In this document: positions 7,909 to 15,685 of the stretch, piece after piece
Numbering within the stretch: position 1 is the stretch's first letter
Layout of the letters: each line of letters begins with the position of its first letter
Assembly: GCA_031363055.1 (NCBI GenBank)
Contig: JANLTP010000254.1
Location: forward strand, 1 to 33,352
Direction of reading: 5' to 3'
DNA length: 33,352 bases
Source of the DNA: JANLTP01 sp031363055
Lineage (GTDB): Bacteria; Pseudomonadota; Gammaproteobacteria; Burkholderiales; Burkholderiaceae_E
Made by a program: the position numbers and the translations under genes
Notes under the pieces: generated by a model
The model's input: the letters and a program-made list of their open reading frames with translations, nothing else
What the model was told of the DNA's origin: nothing
The model's database searches: none

Positions 7909-7936
7909 GTAATACTATTGCTTAAACGGTTGGCAA
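7909..7936 (-). promoter_or_regulatory. sigma-70 type promoter for the 2TM-kinase-regulator operon
   Basis: On the minus strand TTGCCA (7936-7931) and TATTAC (7914-7909) are separated by 16 bases, matching 5/6 and 4/6 of the -35 and -10 consensus. The predicted start would be near 7901, giving a leader of about 130 bases. One AACGGT element lies inside the spacer and the other just downstream of the -10, so a bound regulator would touch RNA polymerase. Confidence 0.4.
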
Positions 7937-7993
7937 GATACAGGAAGCTAATTAGCGAATCCTCAAGGTCGTGCCCTGTTCCGGAGAAGTGGA

Positions 7994-8635
7994 TTGACCA
8001 AAACTGCTCAGTTGTCGACCGGCCCCAACCGCGCCGCAGCCCTCGCGCAATATCGGCAACGGGCCGACATTTACGACCTGGAATTGGCGCTGCTTGAGCC
8101 GGTCCGGCGCAAGGCCATCGCGCAATTGGCACTCAGGCAAGGCGATGTCGTTCTGGATGTCGGCTGCGGTACCGGACTGAGTCTTGAGCAACTGCGCGAA
8201 GTAATCGGCGCCAAGGGCAGGATCATTGGGATCGAGCAGAGCCCCGAGATGATTGCAAAAGCGCGCGAGCGCACAGCCGCGAATCACTGGCGCAATGTCA
8301 CCCTGATTTGTTCGCCGGTTGAGTCAGCCAACATTCCGAGGAAAGCGGACGCGGCGTTGTTTCATTTCACGCATGACATCTTGCGGCGCCCCGACGCGAT
8401 TGCCAACGTCATCAAACAATTGAAGCCGGGCGCGCGAGTGGTCGCCTGCGGCCTGAAGTGGAGCAGTGGCTGGAGTGTCGCAGCCAACTTGCTGGTTCTG
8501 CCCGCCGCACTGCGTTCGGTCACTTCACTGGAAGGCTTACATAAGCCTTGGGATCGTCTGGAAGCGCAACTCGGTGCAATGCATAGTGAATCCTTGCTGT
8601 TCGGAGGTGTCTACCTGGCAAGCGGAACACTGTAA
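7994..8635 (+). CDS. class I SAM-dependent methyltransferase
   Basis: 213 aa soluble protein with the Rossmann motif I VLDVGCGTG (53-61), the acidic ribose-binding residue E81 in IGIEQSPEM, and a motif II/III region PDAIANVIKQLKPGARVVACG. The N-terminal YRQRADIYDLE resembles the start of UbiE/COQ5-like and related Methyltransf_11/25 proteins. The substrate cannot be deduced. The start is TTG at 7994 with GGAGA about six bases upstream; no ATG fits. Its last 25 bases overlap the 3' end of the convergent TPR methyltransferase gene. It is divergent from the 2TM operon. Confidence 0.88.
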   Translation: MTKTAQLSTGPNRAAALAQYRQRADIYDLELALLEPVRRKAIAQLALRQGDVVLDVGCGTGLSLEQLREVIGAKGRIIGIEQSPEMIAKARERTAANHWRNVTLICSPVESANIPRKADAALFHFTHDILRRPDAIANVIKQLKPGARVVACGLKWSSGWSVAANLLVLPAALRSVTSLEGLHKPWDRLEAQLGAMHSESLLFGGVYLASGTL

Positions 8636-9891
8636 TTTTTTTGTAGATACCAGTAACGCCCCATCATCGCCTCGCCGGCGTGAACCCGAATCGTGGCCTC
8701 TTGAACTGACTCGACTCGAAAGCCATGCAGCCGCGCCAGGCCGTACAGGTAATCGAAGGCATGTGCGTAACGCAGGCTTGGCAATAGCTGTACGCCCTGC
8801 CCCTGCTCTGCGGACTCTGCGGTGAACGCCAACCAGGCGCCCGGTCTGAGCCGCGCGGAAAGCAGTTCAAACAGACGCTCCAGCGCACCGACATAAATAA
8901 AGACGTCGGCGGCGACGACCAGATCCCAGGTTGTCGTCTGCTGGCTCAGAAACTCGTGTACCTCGAGTGCCGCCAGGTCGTCATAGAGGCCAAGCAAGCG
9001 CGACTTCTCGATCATCGCCGCAGATAAATCGACGCCCACCAGGTGTTCAGAACGTGCGCGCAGCAATGCGCCACACAAGCCGGTACCACATCCGAGATCG
9101 AGCACGCGCTCGAAACGGGCTGCGCCTACCGCAGGCAGTTGTTCGAACTGTTCGATCAGTACTCGATGGCCTCGGTAGCCGAGCTGCTCAACCAGATGAT
9201 GCTCGAAATCATCGGCGTACTGATCGAACAGGCCCTGAACATAGGCGCGCGGCGGCGTCAGCACCGCAGACCGCTCACCCAGCGCAGACAACACGTAGTG
9301 AACGAGCGTTGCATCCGCGCCATGGGTGAGCGCCTGCTGATAACTGTCAATGGCTTGCGGATACTGCCCGATCTCGCGCTGCAATTCGCCCAGTTGGTAC
9401 CAAGCCTCGGCCGAGTGTTCATCCAGCGCCAGCACGTTGCGATAAGCACGCTCTGCCGCCTCATAAGCCCCAAGCCGAAACTGGCACTTGGCGAATTGCA
9501 GACGCATGAGCAGTGAGTCGGTTCCCTGTTCAAAGGCTCGCTCGTACGCTGCGAGCGCCGTCGCCCAAAGACCCAGCTCGAAACGCGCATGCGCGAGCGC
9601 ACCCCAGCCATCGGGCGACTGTGGCTCGGCGAGGACTCCGGCTTCGAGCGGCGCCAGGGCATCGGAATATTGGCCCAGATGTACACGGGTAACGCCCAGA
9701 TTGATCATGACCGAGGCGCGCTCTGGCGTCAGGACCAAGGCACGCGCGAATGCGACTTCCGCCTGGCTCAGGCGCTGTGCTTCGAAATGTTCGACACCTT
9801 CAAAAAAGGCCGCGCGCGCTTGCTCAAGGGAATCACTTTCGGAGACGCTGCTTTCAGTCATGCTGCTTTCAGTCATGCTTTCTTCAACCAT
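8611..9891 (-). CDS. TPR-repeat class I methyltransferase
   Basis: 426 aa fusion. Residues 21-205 hold about five tetratricopeptide repeats (for example AEVAFARALVLTPERASVMI and AERAYRNVLALDEHSAEAWY). Residues 215-426 are a methyltransferase with YVQGLFDQYADDFEHHL before motif I VLDLGCGTG (263-271) and VGVDLSAAMI carrying the acidic ribose ligand. The extreme N-terminus is a short repeat, MTESSMTESSVSES, encoded by a 15-bp DNA repeat. The ATG at 9891 was chosen because it has GAAGG upstream and avoids overlap with the preceding dehydrogenase gene. TPR parts usually bind proteins, so the substrate may be a protein or a carrier-bound intermediate (inference). It is the last gene of its operon. 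Confidence 0.9.
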   Translation of the reverse strand: MVEESMTESSMTESSVSESDSLEQARAAFFEGVEHFEAQRLSQAEVAFARALVLTPERASVMINLGVTRVHLGQYSDALAPLEAGVLAEPQSPDGWGALAHARFELGLWATALAAYERAFEQGTDSLLMRLQFAKCQFRLGAYEAAERAYRNVLALDEHSAEAWYQLGELQREIGQYPQAIDSYQQALTHGADATLVHYVLSALGERSAVLTPPRAYVQGLFDQYADDFEHHLVEQLGYRGHRVLIEQFEQLPAVGAARFERVLDLGCGTGLCGALLRARSEHLVGVDLSAAMIEKSRLLGLYDDLAALEVHEFLSQQTTTWDLVVAADVFIYVGALERLFELLSARLRPGAWLAFTAESAEQGQGVQLLPSLRYAHAFDYLYGLARLHGFRVESVQEATIRVHAGEAMMGRYWYLQKNYSVPLAR

Positions 9892-9911
9892 ACAACCTTC
9901 GGTGGTTCCGA

Positions 9912-10685
9912 TCAGGCATTGCGAATCGTCAATCCGCCATCCACCGGCAACACCGCACCGGTCACAAAACCAGCGGCCGGCAAACACAGCGAGAGGGTCA
10001 TCTGGGCGACCTCCTCAGGTTCGGCGTAACGCCTCAAGGCGGTTCGCCTGCGCGCAAACTCGGCCTTCTGATCGGCCGGAATCCGCTCGGTCATGCCGGT
10101 ATTGATCGGACCCGGGCAGACACAGTTCACGGTAATGCCTTCAGGGCCGAATTCGACCGCCATCGAGCGCGTCAGTCCGATGACGCCGGTCTTCGCCGCC
10201 GTGTAGGGGCTGATGAATCGGGTCGCACCGAGCGCCTCGGTCGAGGCGATGTTGACGATCCTGGCACCTTTGACTTTGCGCAGATGCGGCAGAGCGGCGC
10301 GAATCATGCGCACTTGTGCCGTCAACAGCACATCAAGCGTCTTGGCCCAGCGCATTTCGAAGTCGTCCGAGTCTACCGGCCCATGCATGGAGATGCCGGC
10401 GTTATTGATGAGGATATCGATACCGCCAAAATGGGCGGCAATATCAGCGACCACCCGATCGATGTCTTCACGCCGGGATACATCCAGCGACCAGCCGTGC
10501 GCAATACCACCCGCTCCAGTGATTTCGGCCACCACCGTATCGATCGGGGTGATGTCGGTGACGGCGACTTTGGCGCCCTCGTCAGCGAACAGATGCGCGG
10601 TCGCGCGGCCCATGCCGCTGGCGGCGCCGGTGACGATGACGACCTTGCCGGCCACCGAGCGCGAAAGCTTGCTTAATCGGGCCAC
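9912..10685 (-). CDS. short-chain dehydrogenase/reductase (SDR)
   Basis: 257 aa classical SDR that would interconvert an alcohol and a ketone using NAD(P). It has the cofactor motif TGAASGMG (19-26), NNAG (94-97) and catalytic S148, Y161 and K165 (YTAAK). D44 after the second strand favours NAD(H). The C-terminal AAGFVTGAVLPVDGG is typical. The start is GTG at 10685 with the strong site AAGGAGGGG upstream. It lies in the same direction as a second SDR 62 bases upstream and the TPR methyltransferase 20 bases downstream. Substrate unknown. Confidence 0.92.
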   Translation of the reverse strand: MARLSKLSRSVAGKVVIVTGAASGMGRATAHLFADEGAKVAVTDITPIDTVVAEITGAGGIAHGWSLDVSRREDIDRVVADIAAHFGGIDILINNAGISMHGPVDSDDFEMRWAKTLDVLLTAQVRMIRAALPHLRKVKGARIVNIASTEALGATRFISPYTAAKTGVIGLTRSMAVEFGPEGITVNCVCPGPINTGMTERIPADQKAEFARRRTALRRYAEPEEVAQMTLSLCLPAAGFVTGAVLPVDGGLTIRNA

Positions 10686-10747
10686 GAGCCCCTCCTTGAA
10701 GACACATTACGAATTCAGCAGTTGCGACGTCTGACGGCCGAGGCCAA

Positions 10748-11497
10748 TCAAGTACCGCCATCGACACGCAATACCGAGCCGGTAGTAAACGACGACGCCG
10801 CACTCGCAAAATATAACGCAGCGCCGACCACTTCATGAGCCTCGCCGCCGCGCTGCAGCGCCATCGATGTTTCGGCGCGTTTGCGGAATGCCGCCATGTC
10901 CCAGGCCTTCGAAATATCGGTCAGAAAAGGTCCCGCCATAATACTGTTGACCCTTACCTTGGGTCCGAAGGCGAACGCAAATGAGCGCGTCAGGTTATTC
11001 AATCCGGCCTTGGCCGCGCCGTAGGGTTCGGAGCGCGGCGCCGGGTTGGCTGCCGCCACCGACGAGATATTGATGATGCTGCCACCCGCGCCCTCGGCCA
11101 TGCGCTCACCGACCAGGGCTGACAAGCGATAAGGGCCCTTGAGGTTCAGCGCAACAACCTTGTCAAACATCTCCTCAGTCACCTCGGAGAGCTTGCCGTA
11201 GAGGGGTGACATGCCGGCGTTATTGACGAGGATGTCGACCTTGCCGAACTGGGCGTAAGCAGTGTCAACCAGATCGTCGCAGGCTTGCCAGCGTCCGACG
11301 TGTGCCGACACGGCCAGTGCCCGTCGACCGAGCGCACGGACTTCAGCGGCGACTACCTCGCAGGCGTCAAGCTTGCGTGAGGCGATGATGACATCGGCAC
11401 CATGGGCTGCGAAGGCCAATGACATGGCGCGGCCCAATCCGCGACTGGCGCCGGTCACCAGCGCAACCTTGCCGCTCAGATCGAACAGATTTTCCAT
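10748..11497 (-). CDS. short-chain dehydrogenase/reductase (SDR)
   Basis: 249 aa classical SDR with TGASRGLG (15-22), NNAG (92-95), a catalytic serine in NISS (144-147), Y159 and K163 (YGAAK), and the C-terminal SSFTTGSVLRVDGG. R41 after the second strand suggests NADP(H). The start at 11497 gives the normal N-terminus MENLFDLSGKVALVTG. An in-frame ATG at 11527 would add ten mostly Asn/Lys residues and has no ribosome site. Neither start has a good Shine-Dalgarno sequence. A terminator-like hairpin upstream (11541-11567) suggests that this gene begins its own transcript. Confidence 0.9.
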   Translation of the reverse strand: MENLFDLSGKVALVTGASRGLGRAMSLAFAAHGADVIIASRKLDACEVVAAEVRALGRRALAVSAHVGRWQACDDLVDTAYAQFGKVDILVNNAGMSPLYGKLSEVTEEMFDKVVALNLKGPYRLSALVGERMAEGAGGSIINISSVAAANPAPRSEPYGAAKAGLNNLTRSFAFAFGPKVRVNSIMAGPFLTDISKAWDMAAFRKRAETSMALQRGGEAHEVVGAALYFASAASSFTTGSVLRVDGGT

Positions 11498-11540
11498 ATT
11501 TCCATTCTTATTGTCATTCTCAACCATTTACGATCGGCGT

Positions 11541-11567
11541 TAAATAAATTGCGCTCAGTAAAGCGCA
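11541..11567 (-). terminator. rho-independent-type terminator after the small ORF
   Basis: On the minus strand TGCGCT-TTACTG-AGCGCA (6-bp stem, 6-base loop) is followed at once by ATTTATTTA. The stem starts one base after the stop codon of the small ORF ending at 11569. The stem is short and the T-tract imperfect, so termination may be partial. It would separate the dehydrogenase/glyoxalase-like genes from the downstream SDR genes. Confidence 0.5.
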
Positions 11568-11568
11568 C

Positions 11569-11772
11569 TCAGCCCGGCGCTAACGAAGCCCGGTACTCAC
11601 ACAGCGAAAATCCGGCATCCTTCGGAATACACACATAGCGACCGTCGGCACGCTTTTCCGTCCAGGGCGTGATCGCTTGAATACGCGAGCCCAAGGTGGC
11701 GTCGAACGATTGCGACACGCTGTTGGATTGTTTGCGACAGACCCATTGTCGTTAGACATCGCTGGCTTTCAT
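11569..11772 (-). pseudogene. small ORF (about 66 aa) interrupted by a stop at codon 7
   Basis: An ATG at 11772 is preceded by AAGGA nine bases upstream. The frame reads MKASDV, then TAA (11754-11752), then RQWVCRKQSNSV and continues to a TGA at 11569. The later part (GSRIQAITPWTEKRADGRYV, then CIPKDAGFSLCEYRA) has protein-like composition and the codon choice of its neighbours, with three cysteines. The ORF sits 29 bases after the glyoxalase-like gene and is followed directly by a terminator, as expected for the last gene of an operon. I do not recognise the family. It could be a recently inactivated small gene, a sequencing error, or a gene with a weak internal GTG or TTG start. Confidence 0.45.
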
Positions 11773-11801
11773 AAAAAACATTCCTTAGCCTGACACGCTT
11801 G

Positions 11802-12563
11802 CTAGGCATGCATCCGGAAATTGACACCACCCAGATGAAACGAGTTTTCGCTGACCTGCAAACCGCGCGCTACCGCACGCTCGAGCGTCGCATTCAAATC
11901 ATTGACCTGAAGCAGAAGGGTGGCCAGGCACTCGGTTTTGCCTGCGACAAATCGAACCGCACTGTCATCGAAGCGCAAAACCGGAGCATCATCAACGCGG
12001 GCCAGCGGCGTTTCCAGAATATTTGACCAATGGGCGGCCAGATCATCGGGTTGCGGGCTTTCGATTTCGATACCCGAGATGCGCCGAGTATCGGCCGCGC
12101 GAATGAAGTTTTGCCACTGTTCGCCCGCTGGCCACCAGGTCCCCATTCGGTCATCGCCGCCGGTGCTGTGACCGAGTTCGATAAATGCCGCACGACAATC
12201 GCGAGGATGAAGCTGGGCATTCTGATAGACGTCGCGATCGATGACATGAGCTGTACGCACGCCGATCGATTCGGCATGCGCCTGACGACGTCGCGGATCG
12301 TTGGCCTGAAAAATAGCCATGTAGCCGCCGTGTCCACGGGTACGCGAAATAAATCGCCCGGCGGCCGTGTCAGGGCGAGTCGGTGATACCACTTCGAGAA
12401 AATCCGTACCGATCGGCAGCAGCGCATTCTCGAGCCCATAGTCCGCAACGTTCGGGTCGCGATAACAAACCGCCAGCTTGAAAATTTCGGTAATGTCCTC
12501 GACCACACTGGCCAAGCGCGGCGCTGCCAGACAGATTTGACGAAGTCGCAGGTAATCAGCCAT
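11802..12563 (-). CDS. glyoxalase-like (VOC superfamily) protein
   Basis: 253 aa protein. The N-terminal LRLRQICLAAPRLASVVEDI is followed by YGLENALLPIGTDFLEVVSP, and the second half has SGIEIESPQPDDLAAHWSNI and LLLQVNDLNATLERAV. These fit paired beta-alpha-beta-beta-beta modules of the glyoxalase-like family (Glyoxalase_3/VOC). Family members bind a metal through His/Glu residues; candidates here are E38-type acidic residues near GTDFLEV, but I cannot assign ligands. The ATG at 12563 has GGGAG upstream. It lies 63 bases after an SDR gene in the same direction, so a role in the same degradation pathway is likely. Reaction unknown. Confidence 0.8.
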   Translation of the reverse strand: MADYLRLRQICLAAPRLASVVEDITEIFKLAVCYRDPNVADYGLENALLPIGTDFLEVVSPTRPDTAAGRFISRTRGHGGYMAIFQANDPRRRQAHAESIGVRTAHVIDRDVYQNAQLHPRDCRAAFIELGHSTGGDDRMGTWWPAGEQWQNFIRAADTRRISGIEIESPQPDDLAAHWSNILETPLARVDDAPVLRFDDSAVRFVAGKTECLATLLLQVNDLNATLERAVARGLQVSENSFHLGGVNFRMHA

Positions 12564-12626
12564 GACTTTTGCTCCCGGATAAGATACGAGCGAACTGCGA
12601 AACTGAGCGCAATATCGAGTGCAACA

Positions 12627-13400
12627 TTAAGTGCGCCGCAGCGCTGGGCCAACTGCCCGGCCGCCATCAACCCGCAGCAACTGACCGGTAACCTTGTTGG
12701 CGGCGAGCAGATAAAGAATCGCCTCGGCGACGTCCTCCGGGGTCAGCACTTCGCCCAGCGCGGCAGTTGCCTGATAGCGATTCCGATTGGTCTCATAGGC
12801 AGCACCCATTCCGGCCTTCAGCCAGCCGGTTTCAATGAATCCGGGCAACACGGCGTTGACACTGACTTCGGTGCCCATCACCCGTGCCAGCGACATGGTC
12901 AGCGTATTCAAGGCACCTTTCGATGCGGCGTAGGCGATCGACGATCCCAGCCCCTCCTGACCAGCGATCGATGAAACATTGACCACCGAGCCTTGCGCTG
13001 CACGCAGCGGCGCCTCACAGGCGCGTACCATTTGAAAGACGCCAATGGTGTTGACCGAATAGATATCGTGAAAGTCCTGGGCCGAAAGACCTTCGAGCTT
13101 TTGCGCGGCCACAAATTTGGTGGTGCCGGCATTGTTCACCAGAAAATCGATCCGACCCCAACGCTCCATGGCCGCTGCCGCCAGTCGCTTGCAATCGGCG
13201 TCATCGGCTACATTGGCGCCGACGACCAGTGCGTCGGCGCCGGCATCGCGGCATTGCTGGGCCACCGCCTGCGCCGGCTCGGCGCTCTTGCTGTAATTGA
13301 CCAGCACCGACGCACCCTGCTGCGCCAGCAACAACGCGGTTGCGGCACCGACGCCCGAGGACGAGCCGGTCACGATCGCGGTTTTCCCTTTGAACTTCAT
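12627..13400 (-). CDS. short-chain dehydrogenase/reductase (SDR)
   Basis: 257 aa classical SDR with TGSSSGVG (11-18), NNAG (89-92), catalytic S144, Y157 and K161 (YAASK), and a C-terminal LRVDGG. The start at 13400 (MKFKGKTAIVTG) is preferred over a longer upstream extension because it gives the normal SDR N-terminus and has AGGGGTGG upstream. It heads the minus-strand run leading into the glyoxalase-like gene and is divergent from an MFS exporter across 109 bases. Probable oxidoreductase of a hydroxy or keto intermediate; substrate unknown. Confidence 0.92.
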   Translation of the reverse strand: MKFKGKTAIVTGSSSGVGAATALLLAQQGASVLVNYSKSAEPAQAVAQQCRDAGADALVVGANVADDADCKRLAAAAMERWGRIDFLVNNAGTTKFVAAQKLEGLSAQDFHDIYSVNTIGVFQMVRACEAPLRAAQGSVVNVSSIAGQEGLGSSIAYAASKGALNTLTMSLARVMGTEVSVNAVLPGFIETGWLKAGMGAAYETNRNRYQATAALGEVLTPEDVAEAILYLLAANKVTGQLLRVDGGRAVGPALRRT

Positions 13401-13509
13401 AAGCCACCCCTGCTGTTCGGTTGATTGCAGCAACTTGATTGCGAAATCAGACGCTACCGCAATTTTAGGTCGCGCTGGCGTTGCATGCGCTGGCAAGTTT
13501 CAATACTGT

Positions 13510-14718
13510 ATGAGGATGATTAAAACCGATCGCTTTCCAGCACTTGGCCATCTTCAGTTTCGCCGCTATTTTCTGGGTCAGTCGATTGCGTTGATCGGCG
13601 GTTTTGCGCATAACGTTGCGATGGCCTGGTTCGCCTTCAGGCTGACCGGTTCAGTCGCCTTGTTGGGCGTTCTGGGCTTCGCGTCGCTGGCGCCCGCTTT
13701 GCTGATTTCACCGTTCGCAGGTCTGCTGGCCGACCGCTATCCGCGTCGCCAGATGCTGATCGGTTTGCTAAGTTCGGTGGCGTTGCTGGGCCTGGTGCTG
13801 GCCGCCATGACCGCGGCCGGTTGGGTCAACGCAACTGTGTTGATCATCATTGCCTTTCTGCGCGGTGTCGCGTTCGCCTTCGAAATACCGATCCGGCACG
13901 CGTTTCTGATCGATCTGATCAGTGATCGCAAGGTTCTGCCGAACGCGGTGGCGCTGCACTCGACAGCACTGAACACTGCCCGTTTCATCGGTCCAGCCCT
14001 GGGCGGCTTGATGATCGGCTGGTTCAATGAGGCGGCCTGCTTCCTGTTGCATCCGATCATGCTGAGCGCCACTTTGGTACAACTGCTGCGCATCCAGACC
14101 ATTGCGAACGATTCGCACAAGCCCGAGGGCTCGTTTATCAGTCAGTTCATTGAAGGTTGGCGTTACTCGTTTGCCGATCCGGTGATCGGCCGGATGCTGT
14201 TCGCCGTCTTCGCGCTGGGCTTTGGCATCGGGCCCTACGCACACTTGATGCCGGCTGCAGTCAACGAGATATATGGCGCTCATCCCGAGCTGGTCGGCCT
14301 GTTCATCTCCAGCGCGGGTGCTGGCGCCATGCTGGCAGCGATGTCGCTGGCGGCACGGCGCGGCAGCCAGAATTTGTCGACGATCGCTCTGGTTGGCAAT
14401 GTGTCGGCGGTGATCGGCTTGGCCGGCTTTTGCCTGAGCCGTTGGCTGCCCTTGTCCATCGTCGGCATGTTTCTAGTGGGCTTGGGAATCATCGCCCAAG
14501 CGGTCGCGACCAATATGACGATCCAGAAGCGGGTGCCGGATGACAAACGCGGCCGCGTACTGGCGTTATACACCGCCATGTTTATCGGCGCGACACCACT
14601 CGGCAGTCTGGTGTTCGGGCAGATTGGCCGATTCACGGGCGCCTCGGGCGCTCTGCTGGCCGGTGCAATCACGAGCGCTGTTGGCGCCGGATTGACTGCG
14701 TGGAAGATGCGGCGATAG
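13510..14718 (+). CDS. MFS transporter (EntS/MFS_3-like)
   Basis: 402 aa integral membrane protein with about 12 hydrophobic helices. The loop between helices 2 and 3 carries the MFS signature GLLADRYPRRQML, and the central loop RVPDDKRGRVLALYTAMF is typical of the MFS_3/enterobactin exporter group. The start at 13510 (MRMIKTDRFPAL) places the first helix at the usual distance; the longer frame upstream overlaps the divergent SDR gene. It is probably a drug or metabolite exporter. It converges on the EamA gene. Confidence 0.88.
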   Translation: MRMIKTDRFPALGHLQFRRYFLGQSIALIGGFAHNVAMAWFAFRLTGSVALLGVLGFASLAPALLISPFAGLLADRYPRRQMLIGLLSSVALLGLVLAAMTAAGWVNATVLIIIAFLRGVAFAFEIPIRHAFLIDLISDRKVLPNAVALHSTALNTARFIGPALGGLMIGWFNEAACFLLHPIMLSATLVQLLRIQTIANDSHKPEGSFISQFIEGWRYSFADPVIGRMLFAVFALGFGIGPYAHLMPAAVNEIYGAHPELVGLFISSAGAGAMLAAMSLAARRGSQNLSTIALVGNVSAVIGLAGFCLSRWLPLSIVGMFLVGLGIIAQAVATNMTIQKRVPDDKRGRVLALYTAMFIGATPLGSLVFGQIGRFTGASGALLAGAITSAVGAGLTAWKMRR

Positions 14719-14731
14719 TGGTTCGGCTAAA

Positions 14732-14769
14732 TGGTCGTCTGGTCGTCTGGTCGGATAGTCGTCAGGTCA
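14732..14769. repeat. 8-bp tandem repeat in a convergent intergenic gap
   Basis: Two exact TGGTCGTC units and three degenerate ones (TGGTCGGA, TAGTCGTC, AGGTCAG) fill most of the 52 bases between the MFS stop and the EamA stop. It looks like a slippage-derived minisatellite. No hairpin terminator is obvious in this gap. Confidence 0.6.
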
Positions 14770-14770
14770 G

Positions 14771-15685
14771 TCAACTCTTTGCAATTGCCGGATCACGAGC
14801 GCGGCGCGACTCACGCCTGGCAATCCACAGGGTTGCCGCGACGATGACCACCCCACCCAGCAGTGTGGTACTGCTCGGGTGATCGCCGAACACCAGGAAG
14901 CCCCACATCGTGGCCCAGATCAGATCGAGGAATTTCACCGATTGGGTTGACGACATGTCAGCCGCCTTCAACGAATGCGTCAGGCAATAGTGACCAGCAC
15001 TGCCCAGCATGCCACCGATCGCAAAGATCAACCACTGCGTCGGAGTCGGCCAGGCCCAGACATACAGCGCCATCGGCAATGACAAGATCGATACCACCAG
15101 CGTCTGCCAGACCACAATGACCTGTGGGCTGTCGCGTCGGGTCAGAATCTTGGTCAGCAAAAAACTCAAGGAAAAGATCGGCGCCGAAGCCAGCATGATC
15201 AGCGAATACCAGCCGCCGGTACCGGCCATGCGCGGCCCGACCACGATCAGCACACCGGTAAATCCGATCAGCGCCGCAACCCAGCGATCCCAGCGCATTT
15301 TCTCGCCGAGCAGGTAGGCAGCACCGATCATCGAGAAGATCGGACCGGTATAACCGATCGCCGTCATATCGGCCAACGCCAGATGCGGCAGCGCCCAGAA
15401 CCACAGGGTCAATCCAACAGTGTGAATCGCCCCGCGGCCGAACTGACCGCCGATGCTGCTCGGCAAAAAACTCGCGGGGCCGGCGCGCAACACAAACGGC
15501 AACATGGCGATGAGGCCAAACACATGTCGCAGGAATTGCGCCTGGAACGAATGCATGTTCTGCGTCATGTGACGCATCAGCATGTTGAGCACCGAAAAAG
15601 TCAGGCCGGCGCCGATTGCCCAAATGATCGCCTGCGTGGATCCGGGCGCAGACCTGAAACGGTGAACCAGTTGACGCGCAGTCAA
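14771..15685 (-). CDS. EamA-family (DMT superfamily) transporter
   Basis: 304 aa integral membrane protein with about ten hydrophobic helices in two EamA repeats. The first ends near GPIFSMIGAAYLLGEKMRWD; the second carries HYCLTHSLKAADMSSTQSVK and FLVFGDHP. Such proteins move metabolites across the inner membrane. The start is TTG at 15685, overlapping the stop of the CoA-transferase gene as TTGA; no nearby ATG gives a full first helix. It is the last gene of the nine-gene operon and may export or import a pathway compound (inference). Confidence 0.88.
   Translation of the reverse strand: MTARQLVHRFRSAPGSTQAIIWAIGAGLTFSVLNMLMRHMTQNMHSFQAQFLRHVFGLIAMLPFVLRAGPASFLPSSIGGQFGRGAIHTVGLTLWFWALPHLALADMTAIGYTGPIFSMIGAAYLLGEKMRWDRWVAALIGFTGVLIVVGPRMAGTGGWYSLIMLASAPIFSLSFLLTKILTRRDSPQVIVVWQTLVVSILSLPMALYVWAWPTPTQWLIFAIGGMLGSAGHYCLTHSLKAADMSSTQSVKFLDLIWATMWGFLVFGDHPSSTTLLGGVVIVAATLWIARRESRRARDPAIAKS

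Noticed and set aside
9750..10676. 308-codon plus-strand open frame across the TPR methyltransferase and an SDR
   Set aside because: It crosses two well-supported minus-strand genes and their boundary, and its translation has no protein-like features.
11597..11830. 77-codon minus-strand frame overlapping the end of the glyoxalase-like gene
   Set aside because: It overlaps the glyoxalase-like gene and uses a different frame from the better small ORF at 11569-11772. Composition is poor and it stops 28 bases short of the terminator hairpin.
13487..13515. Promoter-like TTGCAT and TACTGT, 17 bases apart, before the MFS gene
   Set aside because: The -10 would abut the start codon and give a leaderless transcript, and both boxes match the consensus poorly.
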